Below are positions 1-7,257 of a stretch of DNA of 14,206 bases, piece after piece (within the stretch, counting starts at the first letter, position 1; each line of letters begins with the position of its first letter). Below the pieces are notes generated by a model. The model had not been told where the DNA came from, made no database searches, and worked only from the letters and a program-made list of their open reading frames with translations. The position numbers were made by a program, and so were the translations under genes. The DNA comes from an uncultured Clostridia bacterium (GTDB lineage: Bacteria; Bacillota; Clostridia; RGIG6154), in contig CAKSHV010000008.1 in NCBI GenBank assembly GCA_934457515.1, positions 1 through 14,206 on the forward strand, given 5' to 3'.

Positions 1-1
1 C

Positions 2-253
2 TACCCTATGTTTACCAACATTACGATCGAAAACAATTTATTTAAAGAATACCCGCGCCGTGCCATGATTTTAACTTCGTTTGACGGCGTAACGTTAAAA
101 AACAACGCCTTTAAAAATGAAGTGCCGCGGGAATTTAACAATCCCGAGCGCGGCAGCGTGTGGGCGGCATACGGCAAGAATTTAAAAGACGAAAACAATA
201 CATTTGAACCTTCGCCCTATATGAACATGCCGAAAATCGAAAACGATTGCTGA
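2..253 (+). CDS. Right-handed parallel beta-helix protein, C-terminal end (partial)
   Basis: This is the last 83 codons of a gene that begins left of the window; the frame is open from base 2 to the TGA at 251-253. The residues show the rung pattern of parallel beta-helix proteins, with short beta-strands alternating with Asn-rich turns: ITIENNLF near the start and VTLKNNAF about 25 residues later. A non-repetitive tail rich in Pro, Met and Asn follows. Such C-termini occur in polysaccharide-active enzymes (pectate lyase, polygalacturonase and GH110-like folds) and in surface proteins. The catalytic part is not visible, so substrate and enzyme class cannot be stated. The gene converges on the leftward t6A operon and shares its terminator. 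The fold is fairly likely; the function is unknown. Confidence 0.65.
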   Translation, partial: YPMFTNITIENNLFKEYPRRAMILTSFDGVTLKNNAFKNEVPREFNNPERGSVWAAYGKNLKDENNTFEPSPYMNMPKIENDC

Positions 254-260
254 AAACCAA

Positions 261-302
261 AAAGGCTGCTTAAAAAGTCAATCGACTTTTTAAACAGCCT
301 TT
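261..302. terminator. Bidirectional intrinsic terminator between the beta-helix gene and ybaK
   Basis: An inverted repeat of 18 positions with a single mismatch (269/294) surrounds a 4-base loop at 280-283. The outer arms are AAAGGCTG and CAGCCTTT. On the + strand the stem ends in T residues and is followed by TTGTTTTAAT. On the - strand the continuation reads TTTTGGTTTT. The two flanking genes converge here (stops at 253 and 306), so the hairpin can serve both. Confidence 0.85.
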
Positions 303-305
303 GTT

Positions 306-785
306 TTAATTATGAATAATCTGCTCAAATTCGGCGCCGACCGTTTTTTGCAAATCGGCGGGAGAAAGCAAAATCTGCAGACCGATTCTGCCGCCGCTTA
401 CGTATATTTTGTCTAAAGCAAGCGCACTGTCGTCCACCACCGTCTTAAACGGCTTTTTCATGCCGACCGGCGAACAGCCGCCGCGAATATAACCGGTGGT
501 TTTCAAAAGGTCTGCCACCGCAATCATTTCCACATTTTTTTCGCCAACCGCTTTTGCCGCCTTTTTCAGGTCCAGTTCTTCCTCCACGGGAATAACGAAC
601 ACAAAATGCTCGCCGCTGTGTCCTTTGGTCACCAGCGTTTTATACACCTGTTTCGGGTCCTGCCCCATTTTCCGCGCGACCGACGCGCCGTCTATGTGCC
701 CGTCGCTTGCGTCATATGTAAAAAATTCATAATTCACCTTTGCGCGGTCTAACATGCGCATGGCATTTGTCTTTTCTTTTTTCAC
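306..785 (-). CDS. ybaK: YbaK/EbsC-family Cys-tRNA(Pro) deacylase
   Basis: The product is a 159-residue cytosolic protein of the YbaK family. These proteins hydrolyse Cys mischarged on tRNA(Pro) (and some on tRNA(Cys)), a trans-editing quality-control step. Family marks are a lysine in VYKTLV (about residue 49), the GYIRGGCSPVGMKK loop (98-111) and GGRIGLQI (131-138). The frame is open upstream to an ATG at 836 that lies deep inside tsaD. A GTG at 785 is the better start: the protein then begins MKKEKTNAMRMLD, as family members do, and GGAGGAG (796-802) lies 10 bases upstream inside the last codons of tsaD. The tsaD stop is 4 bases before this GTG, suggesting translational coupling. It is the last gene of the leftward operon. 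Which mischarged tRNA it edits cannot be read from sequence. Confidence 0.88.
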   Translation of the reverse strand: MKKEKTNAMRMLDRAKVNYEFFTYDASDGHIDGASVARKMGQDPKQVYKTLVTKGHSGEHFVFVIPVEEELDLKKAAKAVGEKNVEMIAVADLLKTTGYIRGGCSPVGMKKPFKTVVDDSALALDKIYVSGGRIGLQILLSPADLQKTVGAEFEQIIHN

Positions 786-789
786 TTTT

Positions 790-1806
790 TTACAGCTCCT
801 CCGGCTTAAAATTGATAGGAAGATACGGCTTGGCATTTAAATCCATGCCCGCAAACTCGCCGCGCACATAATAGTGATACGCCGCCGCACCAATCATTGC
901 CGCATTATCGGTGCAAAAAACGGGCTGCGGACAGTAAAACTCCACCTTTTCTTTTTTCGAACGCGACTCAAATGCCGCACGCAGCGCAGAATTTGACGCA
1001 ACACCGCCCGCAAGGGCAACGCGCTTTGCGCCTGTTTTTTTAACCGCTTCAAACGTGTGATCGGTCAAAATATCCACAACCGTTTTCTGAAAGCTTGCGG
1101 CAAGATTTTCTTTAACAATCGGCTCGCCCTTTTGTTCCATGTTGTGCACATAGTTAATCACCGCCGTTTTTATGCCGCTGAACGAAAAGTCTAAGCTGCC
1201 GTCATGAAACGAGGGCTTTGTAAATGCAATATCCGCCACACCTTTTTGCGCCGCACGGTCGATATTCGGGCCGCCCGGATAGCCGAACCCCAAAACGCGG
1301 GACACCTTGTCAAACGCCTCGCCCGCCGCGTCATCTCTTGTTTTGCCCAAAATTTCATAACATCTGTAATCCGTGGCTTTTATAATATGGCTGTGCCCGC
1401 CCGACACAACAAGCGCAACATAGGGCGGCTTTAAGCCGTTTAAGTAATTTGCGCAGATGTGTCCCTCAATGTGGTGCACGCCGATCAGCGGCTTTTTTGC
1501 GGCAAACGCCAGTGCCTTCCCGTAAGACAGCCCCACCAAAAGCGAACCTATAAGTCCCGGCGCAAAAGTCACCGCTACCGCGTCGATTTCATCTAAAGTA
1601 GTGTCTGCCTGCTCTAACGCCTCGGATACAACCGCATCGATACATTCAACGTGCAGCCGCGATGCCACCTCGGGCACAACTCCGCCGTATTTGCTGTGCA
1701 GGTCTGCCTGCGAATTGATAATATTCGAAAGCACCTTCGTGCCGTCTGCGACAACTGCCGCTGCCGTTTCATCGCACGAGCTTTCAATTGCAAGAATTTT
1801 AACCAT
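790..1806 (-). CDS. tsaD: tRNA N6-adenosine threonylcarbamoyltransferase TsaD
   Basis: This is the full-length (338 aa) Kae1/TsaD/YgjD enzyme that transfers the threonylcarbamoyl group from TC-AMP to N6 of A37 in tRNAs decoding ANN codons. It has an ASKHA fold. The N-terminus is ILAIESSCDET (4-14). GGVVPEVASR spans 41-50. The metal-binding pair is H112/H116 in HHIEGH, with the third ligand D300 in CTDNAAMIG. Other marks are SGGHSHI (135-141), DDAAGEAFDKV (158-168) and the phosphate loop ALAGGVASN (264-272). The ATG is preceded by AGGGAGA at a normal distance. It sits between rimI (24-base gap) and ybaK, and the same operon holds its partners tsaB and tsaE. No residue expected to be essential is missing. 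Confidence 0.97.
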   Translation of the reverse strand: MVKILAIESSCDETAAAVVADGTKVLSNIINSQADLHSKYGGVVPEVASRLHVECIDAVVSEALEQADTTLDEIDAVAVTFAPGLIGSLLVGLSYGKALAFAAKKPLIGVHHIEGHICANYLNGLKPPYVALVVSGGHSHIIKATDYRCYEILGKTRDDAAGEAFDKVSRVLGFGYPGGPNIDRAAQKGVADIAFTKPSFHDGSLDFSFSGIKTAVINYVHNMEQKGEPIVKENLAASFQKTVVDILTDHTFEAVKKTGAKRVALAGGVASNSALRAAFESRSKKEKVEFYCPQPVFCTDNAAMIGAAAYHYYVRGEFAGMDLNAKPYLPINFKPEEL

Positions 1807-1830
1807 TTTAAATCTCCCTGTGAGAATTTT

Positions 1831-2277
1831 TTAAAGCGATAAATCCATTAAAATCGCATCTTCAACGCCGCCGTAATATTTAGGGCGCACCCCAACCTTT
1901 ACAAACCCCAGTTTTTCATACAAAGCAATGGCAGCGCCGTTTCCGCGCCGCACCTCCAGCTGCATGGTCTGCACATCAATTTTTCGGCACTTGTCTGCCG
2001 CATAGCGCACCAAGTGCTCTGCAATCCCCTGCCGTCTGCAATTGGGATGAACGGCAAGAAAGGTAATCTGCACCTCGGTAAACGACCACCAGTAGCCGAT
2101 ATACCCAATTGCTTTTTTATTCTCGGTTTCGGCAACAAAATAGGTTGCAACCGCATTGGTAAGCTCGGACTTAAACCCCTCTTTCGACCACGGCGCATGC
2201 GACGCCGCGTCGATCTCGGATAAGTCCTGCAAATGTCTTTCGCGAAGAGGAACAATTTTGTAATTTACAGGTTTCAA
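1831..2277 (-). CDS. rimI: GNAT N-acetyltransferase RimI
   Basis: A 148-residue GNAT-fold acetyltransferase of the RimI type. The family acetylates the N-terminal residue of ribosomal protein bS18 and possibly other proteins. The acetyl-CoA pyrophosphate loop is RRQGIA (81-86), preceded by ITFLAVHP (71-78). The motif B region LEVRRGNGAAIALYEKLGF spans 107-125. The family C-terminus RPKYYGGVEDAILM follows at 131-144. The start is TTG at 2277, overlapping the TGA of tsaC in a 4-base TTGA. No ATG or GTG lies nearby that would keep the first beta-strand, and AAGGTGAT sits a few bases upstream, so TTG with coupled translation is the best reading. In Firmicutes rimI usually lies between tsaB and tsaD; here three genes separate it from tsaB. 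Confidence 0.93.
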   Translation of the reverse strand: MKPVNYKIVPLRERHLQDLSEIDAASHAPWSKEGFKSELTNAVATYFVAETENKKAIGYIGYWWSFTEVQITFLAVHPNCRRQGIAEHLVRYAADKCRKIDVQTMQLEVRRGNGAAIALYEKLGFVKVGVRPKYYGGVEDAILMDLSL

Positions 2278-3296
2278 AGGACAATCACCTTGCCTCCCGC
2301 CGCTTTCAGCAAGCGGTTGTAAAGCGCAAAGCCGACCCCCTCTTTTTGCGGCATAACCGCAAAAATGTGCTCGATTCCAAGGCGGTCAAACGTCCGCAGA
2401 TAATCAAAAAGCTCGCTGCACCCCTCCTCGGGATTTTCGATATTTCCCAGGGAATACAGATTTTCGTGATGCACGGGGAACTGGGTAAAGGTCATAACCG
2501 CGGTATGTGCCGCGTCATGCGCGTTAATATAATTCTGAATCTGCTCGGTCGTGCCGCTTAAAATTTCAATCTGCCCCTTGGGCGCATAGTGCTTATATTT
2601 CATGCCGGGCGCACGCGGGACAACAACCTCGTCCTTTTCGGCAATCAAATGCCTGTCATACTCTCCGCCGCCGCAAACCCCGCGGATTTCCTCCAGCGTG
2701 ATTTTGCCGGGGCGCAGAATCACAGGCACTTCATCGGTCACCGCCACAACGGTGGATTCCACGCCGATTTTGCACGCACCGCCGTCTAAAATCCAGTCGA
2801 TTTTGCCGTCCAAATCCTCTAAAACATGCTCCGCTTTCGTCGGCGACGGACGCCCCGACGAGTTGGCGCTGGGCGCCGCGATGGGGGTTTTGCTTTTTTC
2901 AATCAGCTTTAGGGCAAGCGGATGGTTCGGAAACCGAACCGCAACGGTATTTAAGCCCCCCGAGGTTTCGCTCGGAACAAGCTCCGTTTTATTAAACACC
3001 ATGGTTAAAGGTCCCGGCCAGAATTTTTCCATTAAAGCCTTTGCCATGGGCGTTATTTCCTGCACAATAGGCTTTAACATTTCAAGGTTGCTGATGTGTA
3101 AAATCAGCGGATTGTCCGAAGGTCTGCCTTTTGCGGCATAAATCCGCTTTACCGCCGCGGGATTCAAGCCGTCCGCACCGAGCCCGTAAACCGTTTCGGT
3201 CGGAAACGCAACCAAGCCGCCGCTTCTTATCGTTGCGGCGGCCTTGCCCATGATTTCGTCCGATATTTCATTTTGTTTCACATAAACCGTGTCCAT
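2274..3296 (-). CDS. tsaC: L-threonylcarbamoyladenylate synthase, Sua5-type (TsaC2)
   Basis: This enzyme makes threonylcarbamoyl-AMP from threonine, bicarbonate and ATP, the first step of t6A synthesis. At 340 aa it is the long Sua5/YwlC form rather than the short TsaC form. The YrdC catalytic domain covers about 1-210, with FPTETVYGLG (31-40), KGRPSDNPL (56-64) and APSANSSGRPSPT (141-153). The linker motif PGMKYKHYAP (230-239) follows, and then the Sua5 domain to the end. The ATG at 3296 lies 3 bases after the stop of the deaminase gene, with a moderate AAGGG about 10 bases upstream. Its stop overlaps the TTG start of rimI. Presence beside tsaB, tsaD and tsaE completes the bacterial t6A gene set. 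Confidence 0.96.
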   Translation of the reverse strand: MDTVYVKQNEISDEIMGKAAATIRSGGLVAFPTETVYGLGADGLNPAAVKRIYAAKGRPSDNPLILHISNLEMLKPIVQEITPMAKALMEKFWPGPLTMVFNKTELVPSETSGGLNTVAVRFPNHPLALKLIEKSKTPIAAPSANSSGRPSPTKAEHVLEDLDGKIDWILDGGACKIGVESTVVAVTDEVPVILRPGKITLEEIRGVCGGGEYDRHLIAEKDEVVVPRAPGMKYKHYAPKGQIEILSGTTEQIQNYINAHDAAHTAVMTFTQFPVHHENLYSLGNIENPEEGCSELFDYLRTFDRLGIEHIFAVMPQKEGVGFALYNRLLKAAGGKVIVL

Positions 3297-3299
3297 ATA

Positions 3300-3794
3300 T
3301 CAATACCCTTCAATCATATCCAAACTGTCGTCATTGTCAATCCAATCCTGCACGGGAATAATTCTGTAATTTTCCTTATCATCGCGAATAATCACCCGCT
3401 CAATCCCCGCATTTATAATCTGCCGCTTGCACATCGCACACGAAGATGTGTTTTTTACATACGCGCCGCTTACAACTTCTTTGCCTGCAAGATACAAATC
3501 CGCGCCGATCATATCGCGGCGGGATGCGCTTATAATGCAGTTTGCTTCCGCATGCACCGAACGGCACATTTCATAGCGCGTTCCACGCGGGATCTTTAAT
3601 TCCTCCCGAACGCAAGTGCCGCGGTCTAAGCAGTTCTCCCTGCCGCGGGGTGCACCCGTGTAACCGGTTGAAATAATCTCGTCATTTTTTACGATAATGG
3701 CGCCGAAATTCCGCCTAAGGCACGTTCCGCGCTCCAAAACCGTTTCCGCGATATCAAGATAATAGTTAATTTTATCCGTTCTGCCTCTGCTCAT
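3300..3794 (-). CDS. dCMP deaminase family protein (ComEB-like)
   Basis: A zinc-dependent deaminase of the cytidine/dCMP group. Classical members convert dCMP to dUMP for dTTP synthesis. From the chosen ATG (3794) the protein has 164 aa. The catalytic HAE is at 81-83 (VHAEANCI), and the C-x2-C zinc ligands are Cys119 and Cys122 in SCAMCKRQIINAGI. The usual Pro before the first Cys is Ser. Further Cys residues at 25, 55, 61 and 77 could bind a second zinc, as in phage T4-type dCMP deaminases. An ATG at 3818 would add 8 basic residues, but no good ribosome binding site lies near it, and the family normally begins close to the DKINYYLDIAE segment. Neither start is strongly supported by a Shine-Dalgarno. 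The gene lies between rpiB and tsaC, its usual company in Firmicutes. Substrate is inferred from family only. Confidence 0.85.
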   Translation of the reverse strand: MSRGRTDKINYYLDIAETVLERGTCLRRNFGAIIVKNDEIISTGYTGAPRGRENCLDRGTCVREELKIPRGTRYEMCRSVHAEANCIISASRRDMIGADLYLAGKEVVSGAYVKNTSSCAMCKRQIINAGIERVIIRDDKENYRIIPVQDWIDNDDSLDMIEGY

Positions 3795-3836
3795 TTTTGT
3801 GCCCGCTTTCCGCCCCATGGCATGATTTTTTAAAAA

Positions 3837-4274
3837 TTATTCCTGCTCCAAAGCCGTTATTTTATCAATGCGCTTTTGGTGTCTGCCGCCCTCAAAATGC
3901 GCATCAATATACGCGTCTACAATGGTCAGTGCAAGGTCAACGCCCGTCACTCTGCCGCCCAGCGTAATCACATTTGCATTGTTGTGTTCTTTTGCCTTTG
4001 CCGCACTGTACGGATCGGACAGGTGCGCCGCGCGAATGCCTTTTACTTTGTTTGCCGCAATGGAAATTCCGATTCCCGTGCCGCAAACCAAAACGCCAAA
4101 CTCCGCCTCGCCTGCAACAACCGGCTTGCAAACCGCCTTTGCAATGTCGGGATAGTCTACCGATTCTTTGGAATAGGTGCCGTAGTCTTTCACTTTAAAA
4201 CCGCGCGCCTCCAAATGCTTTTTAATTTCGTTTTTTAACTCAAAACCGCCGTGGTCACTGCCGATTGCTATCAT
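3837..4274 (-). CDS. rpiB: Ribose-5-phosphate isomerase B
   Basis: A 145-residue RpiB/LacAB-family sugar-phosphate isomerase that interconverts ribose 5-phosphate and ribulose 5-phosphate in the pentose phosphate pathway. The N-terminus is MIAIGSDHGGFELK (D7, H8). The catalytic cysteine is C64 in VLVCGTGIGISIAANK, and HNNANVITLGGR spans 97-108. The phosphate-contacting GGRHQKRI follows at about 129-136. The length is normal. The ATG is preceded by AAAGGA about 9 bases upstream. It follows tsaB by 35 bases. Some family members act on allose- or galactose-phosphates, but the housekeeping position beside the deaminase and tsaC points to RpiB. Confidence 0.95.
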   Translation of the reverse strand: MIAIGSDHGGFELKNEIKKHLEARGFKVKDYGTYSKESVDYPDIAKAVCKPVVAGEAEFGVLVCGTGIGISIAANKVKGIRAAHLSDPYSAAKAKEHNNANVITLGGRVTGVDLALTIVDAYIDAHFEGGRHQKRIDKITALEQE

Positions 4275-4309
4275 ATTTTCATTTCCTTTCGCATTTTATC
4301 GTCAAAAAT

Positions 4310-4984
4310 TTATTCGTTTTCCTTTACTTTTTCGGCATAGGATTTTGCCAAATACTCCGGAAACGGCTTTGCCGCCTGTTTCTTTTCGTACTTGATTTGT
4401 GCTAAATATGCCACAGAATAGGCAAAATTTACGTTTAAAATTTCGGGTGCAAATTTTGAATCGGGCAAAGCCGATTGAATTTGGTCTTTGTAAAGCTTAA
4501 CCGCGTCTCCTAAAAAAACTGTCTGTTTATTCAGGCACGAAAGCTGCGCCAAAACCGTTTCCACCGATTCGAGCGAGGGTGCAATCAGCTCGGTTTCGCC
4601 CTTGCACAAAGCGTAATACACCTGTCCGCGGCGTGCATCTAAAATCGGACACACGCAGGAATCGGTCATTTCCGCAAAGGGGCGCGCCATCGCCTCAAGT
4701 GTCGAAACACCGACCGCCGGCTTGCCGGTTGCTTTTGAAAGTCCCTGAATTGCTGCCGTGCCGATTCGAAGCCCCGTAAACGAGCCGGGCCCCTGTGCGC
4801 ACGCAAAAAGGTCAATGTCCGAAACGTCAAGTTCCAATTCTTTCAGCAAATTTTCAATCAGCGGCATAATTTTCTGCGAATGGGGTTTATTTAAATTTAA
4901 AGTTACCTCGCCGAGCAGCGCACCGTCTTCGGTAACCGCCGCGGTTGCCGATTTGGTTGCCGTATCGATTGCCAAAACTTTCAT
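4310..4984 (-). CDS. tsaB: tRNA threonylcarbamoyladenosine biosynthesis protein TsaB
   Basis: TsaB is the inactive TsaD paralogue that dimerises with TsaD and is needed for t6A transfer. The protein has 224 aa. The ASKHA N-terminus VLAIDTATKSATAAV occupies 3-17, HSQ lies at 35-37, and the family signature GPGSFTGLRIG at 65-75. The second half is diverged, as usual for TsaB. It lacks the HxxxH metal site of TsaD, as expected. Its ATG overlaps the tsaE TGA in an ATGA, so translation of the two is probably coupled. After it the operon continues with rpiB rather than the usual rimI. Confidence 0.94.
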   Translation of the reverse strand: MKVLAIDTATKSATAAVTEDGALLGEVTLNLNKPHSQKIMPLIENLLKELELDVSDIDLFACAQGPGSFTGLRIGTAAIQGLSKATGKPAVGVSTLEAMARPFAEMTDSCVCPILDARRGQVYYALCKGETELIAPSLESVETVLAQLSCLNKQTVFLGDAVKLYKDQIQSALPDSKFAPEILNVNFAYSVAYLAQIKYEKKQAAKPFPEYLAKSYAEKVKENE

Positions 4985-5400
4985 GCTTTCTCCCCCTCTC
5001 CGATTTCAATTTTCCGATTTTCCCCGTCATAAGATAAGTGCACAGTGTAAAACGAATCCAAAAGCGGATAGGCAATGTCCGGCCATTCAATCATGCACAC
5101 ACCGCCCGAAAACAAATAATCATCAAAGTCAATCCCCATCAAATCATTCGTGTCGTGCAAGCGGTACAAATCGAAATGATAAAGGGTAAGCTTTTCGCCG
5201 TCATAGCTGTTTACAATGTTAAACGTGGGGCTGACCGGCTCGTAGGGCACGTTTAGTGCCCTGGCAACACCCTTTGTGAAAGTGGTTTTGCCCGCGCCCA
5301 AATCGCCCGTTAAACAAACCACGTCCCCCGCTTTTAACGTTTTGCCGAATTCAAAGCCGATTTTTCTTGTTTCTTCGTCGCTTTTGCTTATATACACCAT
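4981..5400 (-). CDS. tsaE: tRNA threonylcarbamoyladenosine biosynthesis ATPase TsaE
   Basis: A 139-residue P-loop ATPase that binds the TsaB-TsaD complex and resets it between catalytic rounds. The Walker A motif is GDLGAGKTT (32-40), SPTF lies at 57-60, HFDLYRL at 75-81 and EWPD at 105-108, the normal order for TsaE/YjeE. The start codon is ATG with GGAG about 10 bases upstream. It follows fhs by 24 bases and overlaps tsaB by 4, and so is the first of the t6A genes to be transcribed. Confidence 0.95.
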   Translation of the reverse strand: MVYISKSDEETRKIGFEFGKTLKAGDVVCLTGDLGAGKTTFTKGVARALNVPYEPVSPTFNIVNSYDGEKLTLYHFDLYRLHDTNDLMGIDFDDYLFSGGVCMIEWPDIAYPLLDSFYTVHLSYDGENRKIEIGEGEKA

Positions 5401-5424
5401 ACGTTTTTTTCTCCAAATTTTCGA

Positions 5425-7095
5425 TTAGAACAAGCCTGTGATATTGCCGTTTTCGTCAATATCAATGCGGTTCGCCGCGGGCATTTTCGGCAGTCCCGGC
5501 ATAACCAAAATATTGCCGGTCAGCGCCACAACGAAGCCTGCACCTGCAGACAGGCGGATTTCGCGCACCGTTACGGTAAAATGCTCGGGCCGTCCGAGTT
5601 TTGCCGCATCGTCCGAGAACGAATACTGGGTTTTTGCCATGCAGACGGGCATTTTGTCCATGCCCATTTCTTCGATTTTTTTAATCTCTTTCTGTGCCGC
5701 CGCCGTGAACTGCACGCCGTCCGCACCGTAAATTTCTTTTGCTATTTTCTCTATTTTCTGCGGAATGCTTTCGTTTGTGTCATAAATAAATTTAAAATTC
5801 GGCTTTGTGCTGTCCAAAAGCGCGCAAAGCTCGTTTGCAAGGTCAATACCGCCGTTTCCGCCCTCTGCAAAAACGGTGGAAAGCACGCATTTCACGCCGT
5901 ATTTTGCGCATGCGTCAAACACAACTTTGTATTCCTCTTCGGTGTCGGTGTCAAATGCATTTAATGCAACAATCAGCGGCAATCCGAATTTCTGAATGTT
6001 TTCAATGTGTTTTTCCAAATTGCACACGCCTTTTTTCAGTGTCCCTGCATTCGGCTCTTTCAAATCGGTTTTTGCAATGCCTCCGTTATATTTTAAAGCG
6101 CGAACGGTTGCAACCAGCACTACCGCGTCGGGCGTTAAACCGCCGTAGCGGCACTTGATATCAAAGAATTTTTCTGCACCGAGGTCTGCGCCGAAACCCG
6201 CCTCGGTAATGCAGTAATCCGCAAGCTTTAAAGCCGTTTTGGTCGCCAAAACACTGTTGCAGCCGTGTGCAATATTGGCAAACGGTCCGCCGTGAATAAT
6301 GCAGGGCGTGTTTTCCAAAGTCTGCACCAGGTTCGGCTTCACCGCGTCTTTCAAAAGCACTGTCATTGCCCCCGCAACGCCGATGTCGGATGCCGTAACC
6401 GGCTTGTCGTCATAGGTATACGCAACCACGATTTTCCCAAGGCGCGCCTTTAAATCCATCAAATCGCTTGCCAGGCACAAAATCGCCATAATTTCAGACG
6501 CAACGGTAATCATAAATCCGTCTTCGCGCGGCACGCCGTTCACCTTGCCGCCAAGGCCCACAACCACGTTGCGCAGTGCGCGGTCGTTGCAGTCCAAAAC
6601 GCGTTTAAAGCAAATGCGGCGCGGGTCGATTTGAAGCGCGTTGCCCTGCTGCAGATGATTGTCAATTGCAGCGGAAAGGAGATTGTTTGCCGCCGTAATG
6701 GCGTGAAAATCGCCTGTGAAATGCAGGTTAATGTCATCCATCGGCACAACCTGGGCATATCCGCCGCCCGCAGCGCCGCCCTTCACGCCCATAACAGGTC
6801 CTAAAGAGGGTTCGCGCAGCGCAATAACCGCATTTTTACCGATTTTTGCCATTGCCTGCCCCAGTCCCACCGTTGTGGTGGTTTTGCCCTCGCCCGCCGG
6901 CGTTGGGTTGATGGCGGTAACCAAAACCAATTTTCCGTCCTTTTTATCTTTCAAGCGTTTCAGCACAGAATTGCTGATTTTTGCCTTGTATTTTCCGTAA
7001 TACTCTATTTCGTCCTCCGAAATGCCGAGTTTCTCCGCGATTTCCCCAATCGGTCTCATTTTTGCGCCCTGCGCAATTTCAATATCTGTCAGCAC
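5425..7095 (-). CDS. fhs: Formate-tetrahydrofolate ligase
   Basis: This cytosolic enzyme makes 10-formyl-THF from formate, THF and ATP, supplying purine synthesis and Met-tRNA formylation, and in acetogens the methyl branch of the Wood-Ljungdahl pathway. It has 556 aa, the standard length. The ATP-binding loop TPAGEGKTT is at 65-73. The [20 protein letters not shown] segment and the [15 protein letters not shown] segment follow, and [11 protein letters not shown] lies in the middle of the protein. The start is GTG at 7095 with GGGGAG at a good distance. It is the first gene of the operon, about 35 bases downstream of the predicted transcription start. A single fhs does not show that the organism is an acetogen. 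Confidence 0.97.
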   Translation of the reverse strand: MLTDIEIAQGAKMRPIGEIAEKLGISEDEIEYYGKYKAKISNSVLKRLKDKKDGKLVLVTAINPTPAGEGKTTTTVGLGQAMAKIGKNAVIALREPSLGPVMGVKGGAAGGGYAQVVPMDDINLHFTGDFHAITAANNLLSAAIDNHLQQGNALQIDPRRICFKRVLDCNDRALRNVVVGLGGKVNGVPREDGFMITVASEIMAILCLASDLMDLKARLGKIVVAYTYDDKPVTASDIGVAGAMTVLLKDAVKPNLVQTLENTPCIIHGGPFANIAHGCNSVLATKTALKLADYCITEAGFGADLGAEKFFDIKCRYGGLTPDAVVLVATVRALKYNGGIAKTDLKEPNAGTLKKGVCNLEKHIENIQKFGLPLIVALNAFDTDTEEEYKVVFDACAKYGVKCVLSTVFAEGGNGGIDLANELCALLDSTKPNFKFIYDTNESIPQKIEKIAKEIYGADGVQFTAAAQKEIKKIEEMGMDKMPVCMAKTQYSFSDDAAKLGRPEHFTVTVREIRLSAGAGFVVALTGNILVMPGLPKMPAANRIDIDENGNITGLF

Positions 7096-7136
7096 TGCTA
7101 TCTCCCCTTTACCGTTTTTTAACTTTATTTTTCTAT

Positions 7137-7165
7137 ATTATAGCATAGCGCGCACAAAAAATCAA
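7137..7165 (-). promoter_or_regulatory. Sigma-A promoter for the fhs-tsaE-tsaB-...-ybaK operon
   Basis: Read leftward, the -35 is TTGATT (7160-7165) and the -10 is a perfect TATAAT (7137-7142), 17 bases apart. TGC directly before the -10 gives an extended -10. The predicted start is near 7130, leaving a leader of about 35 bases before the fhs GTG, too short for a riboswitch. No other convincing promoter was seen between the genes of this operon. Confidence 0.8.
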
Positions 7166-7184
7166 TAATATTAGCGAAAATCCC

Positions 7185-7213
7185 TTGACAGGGAATAAAA
7201 AAAATAGTATACT
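7185..7213 (+). promoter_or_regulatory. Sigma-A promoter for rny
   Basis: The -35 is a perfect TTGACA (7185-7190) and the -10 is TATACT (7208-7213), with exactly 17 bases between. The predicted transcription start is near 7220. The -35 lies inside a small inverted repeat, TCCCT-TGAC-AGGGA (7181-7194). The -35 of the divergent fhs promoter ends 19 bp away, so the two promoters stand back to back. Confidence 0.85.
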
Positions 7214-7257
7214 AAAGTAGTAGTTTTGTGCATTATTGTTCTTTGATTCACTATAAA

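Noticed and set aside
2602-3141. A 179-codon open frame on the + strand opposite tsaC
   Set aside because: It is antisense to a clear, conserved gene, lacks a ribosome binding site and has a composition typical of a shadow frame (Ser-, Pro- and Thr-rich).
7096-7136. Possible folate-type riboswitch in the fhs leader
   Set aside because: The predicted leader is only about 35 bases and shows no structure large enough for an aptamer.
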